A stretch of 64,000 bases of DNA. Origin: Pontederia crassipes. Taxonomy: Eukaryota; Streptophyta; Magnoliopsida; Commelinales; Pontederiaceae. Positions 12,875 to 25,090 of the stretch are shown piece by piece. A program made the translations under genes and the position numbers. Location: positions 62,958,547-63,022,546 of the forward strand of contig CM060194.1 in the NCBI GenBank assembly GCA_030549335.1. Reading direction: 5' to 3'. The notes under the pieces were generated by a model that did no database searches, was not told the DNA's origin, and saw only the letters and a program-made list of their open reading frames with translations. Position 1 is the first letter of the stretch. Each line of letters starts with the position of its first letter.

Positions 12875-14960
12875 ATCCCTTATAAGTTGTTAAAACTAAG
12901 CTCCACACACTGATTAAACAAAAAATAAAAATAAAGAACTACATGTAAGAGAATAAGGAATTAATAAGTGCGTGTGAAGTCATTTGAAATAGAAAATACA
13001 TGTAACTTTTTTTATTTTATAAAAATATACCCATCAATTATGAACTTGTGGTTGATATTTCAAATCAAATCAAATCAAATTATTAAATTATTAATATAAT
13101 TTTGGTCTAAAAATTACTCATATTCGCATGCTCATTAAAAATCATGAAAATGAAATGGGCCAGCCCATCAATAAATAATGAGCCGCGGATGGACCTTCTG
13201 GGTACCCAAAAACAATTAACACAACAAAATCACCCAAATTTTTGTAAGACAATTCACAATAAAAAAAACAATCATAATGGTCAAATTTTTTAATTTTAAA
13301 TAGCATTATTTATCCTCCATTTGATTTTTTCTAAAATTATTTTTTATTTCTAATTAACGGACTCAATACGTAAAAAAAAATTATTTTTACCTGAGCTTCC
13401 AAACTTCCATTGATTTTTAGTTGGTAATATATCAATTTAGATGGTTTATAGATATGGCGTTTTTTTTATATTTTTTTATAAACTGATGAGATATCTCCAA
13501 ATTCTAACTTGTCACTTGAATATGATTTATGAACAATATCTAATTCTACGACATCTCTCCTAACTCTTTCTTTTTGTTTTTATTTGCTTTTATTTCTTCA
13601 ATAAAACGCGGAAAGATTCGACCAAGTCTCTTTCACCGTATCTTTGGATCATTTCTCAGAAAGAAAAATAAAGTATGCTGTAATTAATAACGTGGCTTGA
13701 ATTTTGAATATTTGAGGGCATTGATAGCTTTGACAAGTAAAAGACAAGCTATTTTGCTTTCCCCACAAGACAATGACTCATCTATTATATATGGAAAATT
13801 ATTTTTTTAAAGAATTGATACATAATTAAATGTGAATTAGTATATGAAAAAAAAGACTTTTTTAGCAAACAAAAAAAAGTATGATCGGGATGTTTTTAAG
13901 GAAGTTATTGAATTTAATAATATTTTAGTAGCTCTCGGACTTGTTTAAATTGGATACTATGAATCTTTCATGGATTAGTTAGATTAATAAGATTTTTCCA
14001 GTACAAGCCCATCCATGTGGGATCTAAAATGTGGAAATTGAGACATCAAAATTGACGTATCAAACAGTCAATATATCCACGCAATGAGACAATACTGTTT
14101 TAGGTACTAAGTAGCACTTTGTGTTTTATATGTTATAATCATTGATGACAGAGAACTTGATATATAGTTTTAATTGTGAAATTGTGCAATTTTATATCCT
14201 TTACGTGCTTAGGTTTGTTTTCTTGCCAAACTACAATGTGAATATAAAGAAGTTGTTAATGTGGAATTCATATGCATTTTGAACTGATAGGGCAATTGGA
14301 GTCGAATTAATGTTTCCTTACCAAACTATAATTCCTTGATGAAGCACCTTGGCACATAACATAAGAAGCTCCATGAGATTTGAACAGAAATTCTCCATGA
14401 ATATAAAGGCAAAAAACAACATTTGAAGCTCCATGAGATTTGAACAGAATACAAATCATAATTCATATGAGTCGTTAACGAATAATTGAATTAGTAAATT
14501 AATTTTGAGTGTATTTCGATAAAATAGACGAAAATAAAAAGGTGATTTGGTAGATTAAATTTTTTTTTTGACATTTGTCATGTCATTGAGCATAATTAGC
14601 TGGAATCAAGTAAATAGTTTTTAGTCAATTCTAGTTGTCAAGCGGTGCCAATGATTGTCCGATAGAGAAATAGATAATCGTAATTTTCACTAAATATATT
14701 TTGTCAAAAGTATCTTAATTTATAAGTGGTAAATTTGAACTAAAATCTATGTGCATATATGTGACTACTTCAATTTGATGTCCTCAATGATCAGGTATTA
14801 ATATGGATAACACATTATTTTCAATTTCCAACTTTATATACTTATTCCACAACATTATCTTAAATTATCACATCCTTATTGGCTTATATATATAATAAAC
14901 TTTCAATTATGGATCGATGACAAGTTTCTTCAAACTAAAATGATGTCATCTTAAATAAAA

Positions 14961-14966
<6 letters not shown>

Positions 14967-15002
<36 letters not shown>
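14967..15002. repeat. (TA)n microsatellite
   Basis: About 18 uninterrupted TA units. Confidence 0.97.
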
Positions 15003-15004
<2 letters not shown>

Positions 15005-15389
15005 AACATTTATACTATTGGCATATGCAAACTACACTCCATATAATAAAAGCTTAAGACAAAACACCAATAATGCACATGAATCACATAATCAGTCACG
15101 TAATAATTTAACAAATTTTAATTATCGCAGAATAACTAATCACAAACAACACTCATAAGTATGACAAGTTAAAAATATAAAAATGATATATCTCAAAAGC
15201 AAAAGTTTACAAAATCATGCAAGTATCACAAATTCATACTTTTAAAAAAATGCAAAAGAATATGTTTCTAAGAACTATAAATTTTGACTTTTATATAAAA
15301 TGATAACTTACAACACAGAAGGCTAAGCACTTATTTTCTCTTATCTATTATTCTAAATGTCTTTGCTAACTTGCCCCAGTTAAAAAAAA

Positions 15390-16295
15390 GGGTTATTTCC
15401 TTTAATATCCCCTCAACTATAACTTTTTTCATATCTCATCATAAACTATAAATTTACAAATTTTAGTCCTCAAACTTATCCAAATTTGACACATAAGTTC
15501 TTCTATTAAATTTTAACTAAATCTTGTTAAATTTAATTGTGAAATGTCATTTTTAACCATATGTTCATATTACAATAAAAATATTTTAAAAATAAAACAC
15601 AATATAAGTAAAAGTACTAATTGATAATAATATTTTTTATACAATATTATATGGGTTATTTTCTTTAACACCCCATCAACTATAACTTTTTTCCATATCT
15701 AACCCAAAATTATAAACTTACAAATTATAGTCCTCAAATTTATCCAAATTTGACACAAGTTCTTCTATTAAATTTTAATTAAATCTTGTTAAAATTAATT
15801 ATAAAATATCCTTTTTACCCTTATGTTCATATTACAATAAAATATTTAAAAAAAATAAAAACAATATAAGCAAAAGTACTAATTGATAATAATATTTTAT
15901 ACAATATTATATTTATGTAGATGTTTAGATTGTAAATCTTGTTAAGTTTCTTTTTCTAATAACTGTGAAATATCATTTTTATCCATTATTTTTAACATGA
16001 AAAATATTAAAAAATAAAAAATTGACATAAATATATTATTGTATAAAAAATATTATTATCAATTAGTACTTTTACTTGTATTGATTTTTTATTTTAAAAA
16101 TATTTTTATTGTAATATGAACATAAAGGTAAAAGGGACATTTTATAATTAAATTGAACAAAATTTAGTTAAAATTTAATAGAAGGACATAAGTGTGAAAT
16201 TTGGATAAGTTTGGGGATTAAAATTTATAAGTTTATAGTTTAGAGTTAGATGTAGAAAAAAGTTATAGTCGAGGAAGTGTTAAAGGAAATAACCC
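15390..16295. mobile_element. Foldback element with three arms
   Basis: A 906-bp AT-rich element starting GGGTTATTTCC and ending in its reverse, GGAAATAACCC. The left arm is present twice in direct order (15390-15653 and 15654-15912) and once inverted (about 16003-16295), each about 260-290 bp. All arms share blocks such as CAACTATAACTTTTTT and the CAATATAAGTAAAAGTACTA motif. Probable 9-bp target-site duplication: TAAAAAAAA at 15381-15389 and TAAAAAATA at 16296-16304 (8 of 9). No coding sequence. Long arms and a 9-bp duplication suit a Mutator-like non-autonomous element; that family call is inference. Confidence 0.75.
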
Positions 16296-17438
16296 TAAAA
16301 AATAGTAGGTAAGGATAGGGGCATATTGTCACATTTTTCTTTAAAATCTAAGGTTTGAGGAGGAAGAAAGAGTAGAACAACAAAAGAGAAAAGGAAGAAG
16401 AGGAGAAGGAGATCAAGGCTTTAAGAGGTGTGTAAAGAATATTCAACCACCCTTTCTATCATTAGTGTTATTGTTTTATTTAGATAGAGAAATATTACAA
16501 CATCCTATTCTAATGAGATTATGAGAGGCTGCATGTGTATATTTCAATAGATTAAACGTTGTATCCCATGATTGATTAGAGAAGGATACGTAACAATGTT
16601 ATAATGTTTTCTTGGAATATCTATATATACATACATATATATATATTTATTTTATTTATCTGAATTCCTTTTATAAAAATAGTTTTGTATTTTCATCTAT
16701 AAACCATTCAAAGTGGGTGAATGACCATAATGGTCGAAAATCGGACGTAGCGAGTGAATAATAAAAATATATTTTGTTGGTGTACTGCAAGCACATCATA
16801 GTGAACCATATTGAAAACATTCAAAACCATAGCGTACACCTATTGGGACTACAACATGCCCACAGTGTCAACACTATAATGATTAGATTATAGTTAGAAT
16901 ATTTAATGAATAATGATTGTTACTTGGTTATTTAAGTAAGTATCCATACACATGTTTATGGTTTAATTATTGAAATATGTTAGTTTTATGTTTGAGATTA
17001 TTTGTGTGAAACTTTGTTTACTTGATTTACGTTCACTTTGGACATCGCTTATGCATGCACATTCATAATTAGCCTCAAAATTGAAGAGTAAGAGATATTA
17101 CGATTGCAATGTTGATAAAGCATAATGCACTCAATTGAAAAATAAAATAAAATTTCATTATTCATCGAAATAAAGTTAGAAAACAAAATTAATTTATGAA
17201 AGCAAAGTTCTCACATCCACAATAATGTGTTCCTAAATATGTCTGTTGATGAAGCATGAAACATAACGTCATTAAGGTCTAGCTAACTTACGAGATCATT
17301 GTTGACTTAGTTCTTCAACTAAGTTATGATAAATTTTATCGTACGATAAAGATGTACCAAAGTGAAGTAAAATATTTTTAAAAGTATCATATGATAAAGA
17401 AAACAAATTTAATATGTTCATATAAAAAGTATCATATG
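16296..17438. other. AT-rich intergenic DNA
   Basis: Apart from a purine-rich patch at 16355-16430 (GAGGAGGAAGAAAGAG and similar), I see no gene or repeat. The right border is the target-site duplication of the LINE. Confidence 0.5.
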
Positions 17439-18850
17439 GGTAATGTTTGAGAGAAAAATGTGTGTTGTGATTATGTAAACTATTTAATAAGATTTTACGA
17501 TCGAAAAAGATGCCTGATGATTGGAGATTAAGTACATTAGTTCCTATTTATAAGAATAAAGGGGATATTCAGAATTGTGCAAATTATAGAGGGATTAAAC
17601 TTATGAGTCACACAATGAAATTATGAGAAAAAATGATTGAGCATAGATTGAGAATGGAGACTAATATTTCTAAGAGACAATTTGGGTTTATGCCAAAAAG
17701 ATCCATTACAGAGGCAATTTATTTATTAAGGGGGATGATGGAGAAGTATCGAAGTAGAAGAAGAGACTTACATATGGCTTTCATTGACTTAGAGAAGGCG
17801 TATGATCGGGTACCAAGGGATGTATTTTGGAAAGCCTTGCAAAAGAAGAGGGTGAGTGTTGCCTACATTAAGGTAATACAAGATATGTACGATGGGGCAT
17901 TGACTAGGGTTAGGACACCCGGAGATGAGACAAATGAATTTTCTATAGGAATTGGTCTACATCAAGGATCAGCTTTAAGCCCGTATCTATTTAACTTAGT
18001 TATCGATGCTATAACCGAGAGTATCACAGAGGAGGTACCTAAGTGCATGCTATTTGCGAATGATATAATACTTTTAGCGGATTCAAGAGGAGAGATTAAT
18101 ACAAAATTAGAAATATGGAGAAATATGTTGGAGTCAAATGATTTTTGTTTAAGTAGGAATAAAATAGAATATATGCATTGCAATTTCACAAATAAATAAC
18201 TTAAAGACGATTTGAAAGTTAGGCTATGAGAGGATATAATTCCTGAAGTGACAAAGTTTAAATATTTAGGATCAATTGTAAGACAAGATGGGGAGATTGA
18301 TGACGATGTTAATCATAGAATTTAAGCTGATTGGTGTAAATGGAGGAAAGCCACTGGAGTTCTTTGTGATAGAAAAATACCCAATAAAGTTAAAGAAAAA
18401 TTCTATCGTACTGCTATAAGACCGACAGTGTTATATGGTAGTGAATGCTGGGCTATGAAGGGACAACATAAACGTAAAGTGGGGGTAGCTGAAATGAGGA
18501 TGCTGAGATGGATGTGTGGCCATACAAAATTAGATAAGATTAGGAATGACCATATATGTGAACGAGTCGGAGTGGCTCCTATTAGTGAGAAAATGGTAGA
18601 GAATCATTTGAGATGATTTGATCATGTTCAGAGAAGACTATTAGATGCGCCAGTAAGAAGAGTAGAGCAAATAATTTGAAATTCGATTAAAAAAGGGAGA
18701 TGGAAGTCAATGCGGACACTTGACGAACTAATAAAGAAGATTTATTGGTGAATAATATATCGAAAGATTTGGTTATAAATAGAGCGAAATGGCGTCGTAT
18801 GATCCATGTAGCCGATCCCACTTAGTGGGATAAGGCTTTGTTGTTGTTGG
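17439..18850 (+). mobile_element. 5'-truncated RTE-clade LINE
   Basis: 1412 bp flanked by a perfect 19-bp target-site duplication, ATATAAAAAGTATCATATG at 17420-17438 and 18851-18869. The body encodes the C-terminal half of a reverse transcriptase in plus orientation: MPDDWRLSTLVPIYKNKGD, then ANYRGIKL, FIDLEKAYDRVPRDVFW, GLHQGSALSPYLFNLVIDA, and LYGSECWAMKG and MRMLRWMCGHTKLDKIRN beyond it. The longest open piece is 17633-18199. The catalytic FADD box reads FAND, and in-frame stops interrupt it (for example after MKL near 17625, at 18199, and near 18325), so this copy is dead. It ends GTGGGATAAGGCTTTG(TTG)n, the tail typical of plant RTE LINEs. It also supplies the 3' end shared by the SINE-like elements in this window. 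Confidence 0.93.
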
Positions 18851-18869
18851 ATATAAAAAGTATCATATG

Positions 18870-20340
18870 ATTAAATAGGACATTGTTTATGTTATTTCTT
18901 TTCTTAATTTTATCCTTTCTTAATCAATCATTTGTCCTTTTGAGAAGAAGAGAATGGTTATGTTGCCTTTTAAATTATAATGAGTCGAGAAGTTAACAAG
19001 ATTATGAATAATTGGGAGTACATGTTGTCAGGGGCGGATTGAGAGAAAAAAATAAGAAGGGTAAAACTAAAAGTTAAGATCTTTCTCAAAATTCATAAAC
19101 AATTTAGTCCCCATTGCGTACAAATCCTATCAAGGGAGTTAAATATAACTTTTTATTCTAAAATTTATATTTAAATTTATATATATAATTAATAAAAAAT
19201 AAAAAAAATTGGTGGGAGGGGGGTGACGGCTCGTCATCCTATATACGTGAGTCGTCCGGTGGAGGAGCCACATCTCTATTTGTTAGCATTAGTGATCTAT
19301 GGTTCAATTCAAGGGAGGCAACACAAAGTGGAGGGTTGTGGATGAGGTTTTGATGAGGTGATTCTTGCAAGGACAAATTCATAATTTTATTTTATAAGTA
19401 AATTTAAAGTTTTAAATTATTATTCAATCATAGTGCAAAAAGGTTGCTCAACAATAAAGGTAAACATAAAGGTCATTATAATTACCCAATTAAGCTTTTG
19501 TGTATATGTAGCATTTTGCACCCATATAGAAAAGAAGAATAATTAAGTAAGCCAGAAAGATGAAGAAAAACTTTAAAAGATTTAAAATGACGCTTAAAGA
19601 AACATATTAATCTTTAATGCATGAACGTTACAAAAAGAAAGCAAGTCACTTTTCGTCGTCCTCCCATTTGTCAACACTTGGTAAATTTATTATCAATATT
19701 GGAACATACTTTTTTTTTCGGTAACATTGGAACGTACTTTTTTAATTTAAAATGTAGAATTCCATATGAGATCTATAAATTAAAAGGTCATCCATCCGCA
19801 GGTCAATGTTTTATACATGAAAAAGAGTGTGGAATGCCGGTATTAAAAAAAATATAAAGTAAACACCATTTCATATTAATTAATTTTGGCATATATTTTC
19901 TCATAAATTTTTATTTATTTATTTTTGTTTTAAAAAGTGCTCACAGGATTTGACAAAAAAATATACTAATTGGAAATTGATTAATTTCAGGATGTGCTGT
20001 TAATTATTATGGATATTTTATTTTCCATCTGTACATAGACCTTGTTTTTTTTTCCTGGGCGTATAATCCAAAATAGAGTTTTCTTTAATTTATTTTAATT
20101 GTCTTGAACACTTGATTAAATTAAAGGGCTGTTTCTCGTGAAATAAATAAATAAAATCTTCTTCCTCGTTTATTAAATAACGATGACTAATTATGATGAA
20201 CAGATATCAGTTAAAAACTACAAAATCATGACGAGATATTTGATAAATTTTATCATAATTTCCACGATAAATATAATTTTATCCGCATATGTTTAAAATA
20301 ACAATAAACACAAAATAAAAAAAACATTTATTTAGAAAAT
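18870..20340. other. AT-rich intergenic DNA upstream of the F-box gene
   Basis: No gene recognised; an open frame at 19621-19857 has no familiar sequence. A GGGGTGACGGC-containing patch near 19210-19270 is a little GC-richer. Confidence 0.45.
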
Positions 20341-20579
20341 GACAATTATTATTATAAAATAATACTTCTTAGTTTTTAGGGTAGAGAATTCCTAGTTTTT
20401 GCAATTACCTGCCTCCTTCCTCGTCTCTCCTACTCCTCCATTTCGTCTCAAAGTTCGCGTCGCATCCAAAAGAAAAGAAGAGGAAAAAAAAAGAGAGAGG
20501 AGAGGATTATAAAGAAATCGAAGCCTTTTAGGGTCAGGCCTCGTTTGCCCCTCCCCCTTTCCCCTGCTTTCCATTGCCG
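20341..20579 (+). promoter_or_regulatory. F-box gene core promoter and 5' leader
   Basis: TTATTATAAAATAATAC at about 20346-20362 is a plausible TATA region. The following 200 nt shift from AT-rich to CT-rich and GC-rich, as leaders of plant genes do, and reach the ATG at 20580. Confidence 0.45.
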
Positions 20580-21848
20580 ATGTCGCCCCCCGGTCGCCTG
20601 AGATTGCTGGATCCGGCTGTGTCCCTGCCGCGGAGAGGCGTTATAGAGGACGACGAGCCTCCGGCGGACGTCGAAGAGGCGATCGATCACTTTGATCGAC
20701 TGCCCGACCCGGTGCTGCTCTTGGTGCTCAACGGGATCGGCGACGTCAAGGCGCTCGGCCGCTGCTCCGTCGTCTCCCGCCGATTCCACTCCCTCGTGCC
20801 TCTCGTCGATGACGTCGTCGTCCACGTCGACTGCGTCATCTCCGACGACACATCCTCGTCGTCCCAGTCATCCTCCTCCTCCGGCCGGACCTCCGGCGCC
20901 GGAGACCAGGCCCGAGGGGTTTTCTCACACCTCGCTCGCATGGTCGTGGGGGGCCTCGCCAGGCCCTTCCATGCCATTGGCCAGATCCTCGCCCCGTCCT
21001 GCTCCGCTGCTACCGAGGACGCTGCCGGCGGAAGCCCTGTCTTTCGGAGGTCAACGTCCTCGCCCTCTGCCTCCTCCTCACGGGATGTCTCCCACCACTC
21101 ACCGACGGAGGTCCTGAGAAACTTTAAGGAGCTCCGGCGCCTCCGTATCGAGCTCCCTGCCGGGGAACTTGGCGTCGACGAGGGCGTCCTCTTGAAGTGG
21201 AAGGCAGACTTCGGTTCCACCCTCGACCGCTGTGCCATCCTCGGGGCGTCCGCCGTCCTTACTTCCCCCTCTTCGTCGTCGCTTGCCTCCATAAAATCTT
21301 CGAGTTCGAACCCTCTTTCGCAAGAGGCCTGCAGCGACGATTCCGGGAGCATCCCTGAGTCATTCTACACCAACGGGAGTCTGAAGCTGAGGGTGGTATG
21401 GACCATCAGCTCTCTGATAGCTGCCTCGGCGCGTCATTACCTCCTACAGCCAATCATTGCCGAGCACGAAACGTTGGAGAGTCTGGATATGACGGACGCG
21501 GATGGGCAGGGGTTGCTGTCCATGAACCGGCAGCAGCTGAGGGAGCTGAAGGTGAGGCCATCGTCAGCCTCCGGGAGCTCACAGCGAACTCTCATTCCGG
21601 CCCTCAGGATGCGGCTCTGGTACGCTTCTCACCTGGAGCTGCCTGGAGGGGACATTCTGAAGGGTGCGACGCTAGTTGCCATCAGGCCAAGCGAGGAGCG
21701 GGCTAAGGAGGTGGCAAATGGAGGCAGCGGAGCCAATGGGTTCTCGGATGAGTGCTGGGTAGAAAATGCCTTTGAAGAACCTTACAAGATAGCTGCAAAG
21801 ATGCTTATGAAGAGGAAGACTTACTGCCTTGAGATGAATTCTTTCTGA
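20580..21848 (+). CDS. F-box protein, At4g18380/At5g46170 type
   Basis: An intronless 422-aa protein. The start is the ATG at 20580 (MSPPGRLRLLDP); the frame extends two codons further upstream only through a TTG. F-box at about residues 36-80: DHFDRLPDPVLLLVLNGIGD, then VKALGRCSVVSRRFHSLVPL. A Ser-rich linker follows (85-130). The conserved family core follows: LRRLRIELPAGELGVDEG, LLKWKADFGSTLDRCAILGA, IPESFYTNGSLKLRVVWTIS and SLIAASARHYLLQPIIAEH. The C-terminal signature is ATLVAIRPSEERAK then KTYCLEMNSF. These match a small plant family that includes the auxin up-regulated AUF1/AUF2 and At1g30200. By family it should bind a SKP1-like adaptor and act as substrate receptor of an SCF ubiquitin ligase; the substrate is unknown. 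Codon use is GC-rich, unlike the surrounding DNA. Confidence 0.92.
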   Translation: MSPPGRLRLLDPAVSLPRRGVIEDDEPPADVEEAIDHFDRLPDPVLLLVLNGIGDVKALGRCSVVSRRFHSLVPLVDDVVVHVDCVISDDTSSSSQSSSSSGRTSGAGDQARGVFSHLARMVVGGLARPFHAIGQILAPSCSAATEDAAGGSPVFRRSTSSPSASSSRDVSHHSPTEVLRNFKELRRLRIELPAGELGVDEGVLLKWKADFGSTLDRCAILGASAVLTSPSSSSLASIKSSSSNPLSQEACSDDSGSIPESFYTNGSLKLRVVWTISSLIAASARHYLLQPIIAEHETLESLDMTDADGQGLLSMNRQQLRELKVRPSSASGSSQRTLIPALRMRLWYASHLELPGGDILKGATLVAIRPSEERAKEVANGGSGANGFSDECWVENAFEEPYKIAAKMLMKRKTYCLEMNSF

Positions 21849-23200
21849 ACGCCAAAAGATAGCATCACAAAAGGCTGAACTATTGTAGGTATGTCAACCA
21901 GTGCTTCTTGTAAGAAATTAATGCATATTGCATTGTCGATTCATGAGATAAGTCCTACAGCATATTGTTTGCACAGCCCCTCATCTTTCAATGTTGACAC
22001 TAATGGAGTTGGATCACACAGCTTTCTTTTACCGCATATCAAGTTGCTAAGTTGCCAATTACTATTGCCAGCCATCAATTGGTGTTTGCATAATTCTGAA
22101 GGACTTCAACGATGCATTATGCCCTGTTGTCCTTATCTATTTGTCTTAGGCCTTGGATGCAGATGTTTCCCCATATTCATTGTCATAACCTCCTTGTCTG
22201 AGCGATGATGAACTCATGCTGAAAATTTGCAGTCCTGTCACTGGAAAAGAGGAATACTTGTTTGCAATGTAACTTATTTAGTTTCTGCGATGTCTAATAT
22301 TTATATCTCTGAAGAGAAGATGCTCTTATAAATCATTGAAGGTACTACTTGAAGAATAGTAACACACCAAAGAATTTATCGATAAAAAGTAACACGTCAA
22401 AGAAGGCCCCTTAAAGCTGATATTGGGATGATTGTTATTCTGGACGATGTTACTATAAAAACATAACTAGTAAACGGCATAAAAAAATTTAGGCTTGGAA
22501 CAAAAAAATTTCTCCTTTTCCTAATAAGGTCTTAGTTGTTCTAATCACCAAATCCCTCTTCTTATAGAATTCATACTTCTTTTGTAGATTGTTCAAAGCT
22601 TTCAGCAATTAACGATTCATGACAATGTATCTTGTATTTTGGTGCTATAGCACTATACATTTTATGCTGAACTTTTACAATTTTCCTTTGTTGTCATGCA
22701 ATCCTACCTTAAATGATTGGCATCAATTCTTGTTCCGAAACATACTATCTGTTTCAAACTTGTCATTTCCTTTAGCATCTTAAGAAAATATATGTCCTTG
22801 GCAATTATAATTGACTAAGAAGTTATGTTAAGAGAACTTTACCCTTTGCTGGTTCAGGTTAGGAGATCTGCCAAGAAAGGGATCGAACTATTCGGAAAGC
22901 AGCAGATGAAGTTGACCCTGGATGCCACCTTTTCATTCAGATGAATTTGGCTTTGGCAAATCTACATGTGACAGTTCTGTTTTTTCGGGGGAGGGGGAGG
23001 GGGTTAAAAGCAGCCCTTTTTCAATTCTAAGGAAATAACCAAGGCTTTGGCCATTTTTCATTCCCGACCTCAGTTACTTACCTTTGCATGTCAATATTGT
23101 AACCCATGAATATGATCTTTGTTTATTGTTCAAGGAGGCATGATGCTAGTTTGTAGCTTTGTAACCACTATCAGCCCTTGACTAAATTTCCTTCATCTTG
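21849..23200 (+). other. F-box gene 3' UTR with probable intron
   Basis: Forty-two bases after the stop, TTGTAG|GTATGTC at 21890/21891 is a near-ideal plant donor. A matching acceptor, CTGGTTCAG|GTTAGG, lies at 22857/22858. The proposed 3'-UTR intron is therefore 21891-22857. The segment after it (22858 to about 23200) has mixed composition typical of UTR. This is inference from splice signals only. Confidence 0.4.
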
Positions 23201-23499
23201 AAGATATGTTTAAGTGCAAGTAGATAAACTTTGTTTTGAGTAAACCATTGCTCTCCCCAAAGCCCACACATGTTGTATGGCAGACTGGAACATGGATTAT
23301 AATCTCCCAGGTTATGCCACTACTATTGATGATCTGGGTTTGCATTATGAACTTTTGTTTATATTAACACATGCGTATTCTTCCACTACTAAAATGCTGC
23401 TCGGAGGAGTTTATTTGGTTGGCTCAGCTCTGCAAGATATCGATCACATTATATCAAACATGTAGTTTCAGATCATAGAGGGTTGGTAAGGTGTCCTAA

Positions 23500-23650
23500 T
23501 TAGTACGAATTTGATGTTGTGTCTTGATAATATACCGAAAAAAGTTTGATTACTAATAGAGCGAAATAGCGTAATAGCGTCGTATGAATCATGTAGTCGA
23601 TCTCATTTAGTGTGATAAGACTTTATTGTTGATGTTGATGTTGTGTTGAG
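23500..23650 (+). mobile_element. 3' fragment of an RTE LINE
   Basis: A short, 5'-truncated relic: TACCGAAAAAAGTTTGATTA followed by CTAATAGAGCGAAATAGCG, parallel to the last 110 nt of the LINE at 17439-18850, then a diverged GTAGTCGATCTCATTTAGTG and a decayed (TTG)n tail. Clearly older than the complete-tailed copies. Confidence 0.75.
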
Positions 23651-25090
23651 ATCAGGACTTTGTATCTGCCTTCCCTTATTTGCCACTTGTCGACTTCGGA
23701 ATGTGAAACTACATGTTTATATTTTTAAATCCCAATTGAGCAGGGAGGGCCCCTTTCTCGATGAATAATTTGCATTAGGTCATGTACGCTGACTTGTTCT
23801 TCCTGTTTCCCGTCGACTTCTCCTACTGGTAGAAGTGCGACTAGATTTCTTCATCGAGTGGCGATCTTATCATAATGCATGCAGATTTGTCTGACTTCCT
23901 GCATAGATATCAATCCACTTTCGACAGCTGAAAGGGTTGACACTCGGAAGCATGTGCTCAAGTCTTCTTCTAGTGCGGAACAAGCATTTCACCTTTGACT
24001 TGTGTGCTGATCACGATCGAATCTGTTTTTTTTCAACCCTGGCTGTTGATTCCACACCAATTGACCTATTCCATTTTGATATTTAATCTTCATCATATAT
24101 GATCTTTACTTTCACTACTCTTTTTAAAGTTTGTATAAAAAATATAACTATTTTTTTTAAAAAAATAGTATGATCGTAAATGAGTTCAAAAAATCGCCAA
24201 TTGACATTAAATTTATATGCTAACATAATGATTATATTTATTCATTTATGCTATTCTTTATTTTTCATAATAAATTTATGTTCGTTGTTCCATTCGATCT
24301 ATGACTTGGATAATACATTTCGAAAAGACTTTATTTATTTTTTCACATTTGATGGGCTATTTTCTCCTGAATACATTATTATTAAATAAATGTAAGTTTA
24401 CAGAAGACCAGTGAATAAAATTGCTCCTTTTCTTCCTTTTGTTGACCGTCCCAACTTCTCTAGTACTTTTTTTCTCCGACGCATTTGAAAATTAAATTTA
24501 ACTCAATTAAGGTATGATCAACGTTGAGAGATTAACGATTATAATTAATTACTTCTTTTATACTCATTATTATTATTATTGTTATCACTGTATGCAAAGT
24601 CATGGGATAAGATTTTAATCTATTATCATCATATTAATATGAGCTCCTGGTCCGCGCAACATTTTGAATTCAGCGCCCAATTGAATCCTCTCATCAATGT
24701 CCACCATGTCGGCTCGGCTACAATGTGGTCTCCGTTCCGAGCAGTTGGCCGCCCTCCCTGGCGGCAATGTTATCGAATTACGCGTCCCAGAAATAGAGCA
24801 CACGCCATTTCTCGTTGCACTTGCAGTCTTGCACCCAAACAACAAGTCACCCGAATTGTATTATGAAATGATCAATGGGTTAAAATTGTTTTAATTATAT
24901 TTATTCATTGGATTGGAATTAGGGACCGGAATTAATAACTTAACTTGGAATTTAAATCTAAAAATGTATTATTAAAATAATAGGTTAATCTAACAATTCA
25001 TGCGTGTACATTAGAGTGAATTAGTCAAAATATTAGTATTTTCTTTTACAAGGGGAAAAAGGATTATATGGATCACATCTAGCACTTTCT
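23651..25090. other. Intergenic DNA with unexplained GC-rich patch
   Basis: Mostly AT-rich. The block at 24640-24860 is GC-richer, with open frames on both strands (24615-24845 minus, 24697-24894 plus) that I cannot assign to any family. It may be a gene relic or a captured fragment. Confidence 0.35.

Larger units (their letters stand above)
12032..15389. other. AT-rich intergenic DNA
   Basis: No gene is recognisable. Contents: a TCA microsatellite (12825-12874), a 25-bp direct repeat GAAGCTCCATGAGATTTGAA(CAGAA) at 14365-14389 and 14425-14449 spaced by 60 bp, and a TA array (14967-15002). Confidence 0.5.

Noticed and set aside
20574-20579. Start of the F-box protein two codons upstream
   Set aside because: The codon there is TTG; the first ATG is at 20580.
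20687-21352. Long open frames antisense to the F-box gene
   Set aside because: They are shadows of the GC-rich F-box coding sequence; their peptides are Arg/Ser/Glu-rich by composition and match no family.
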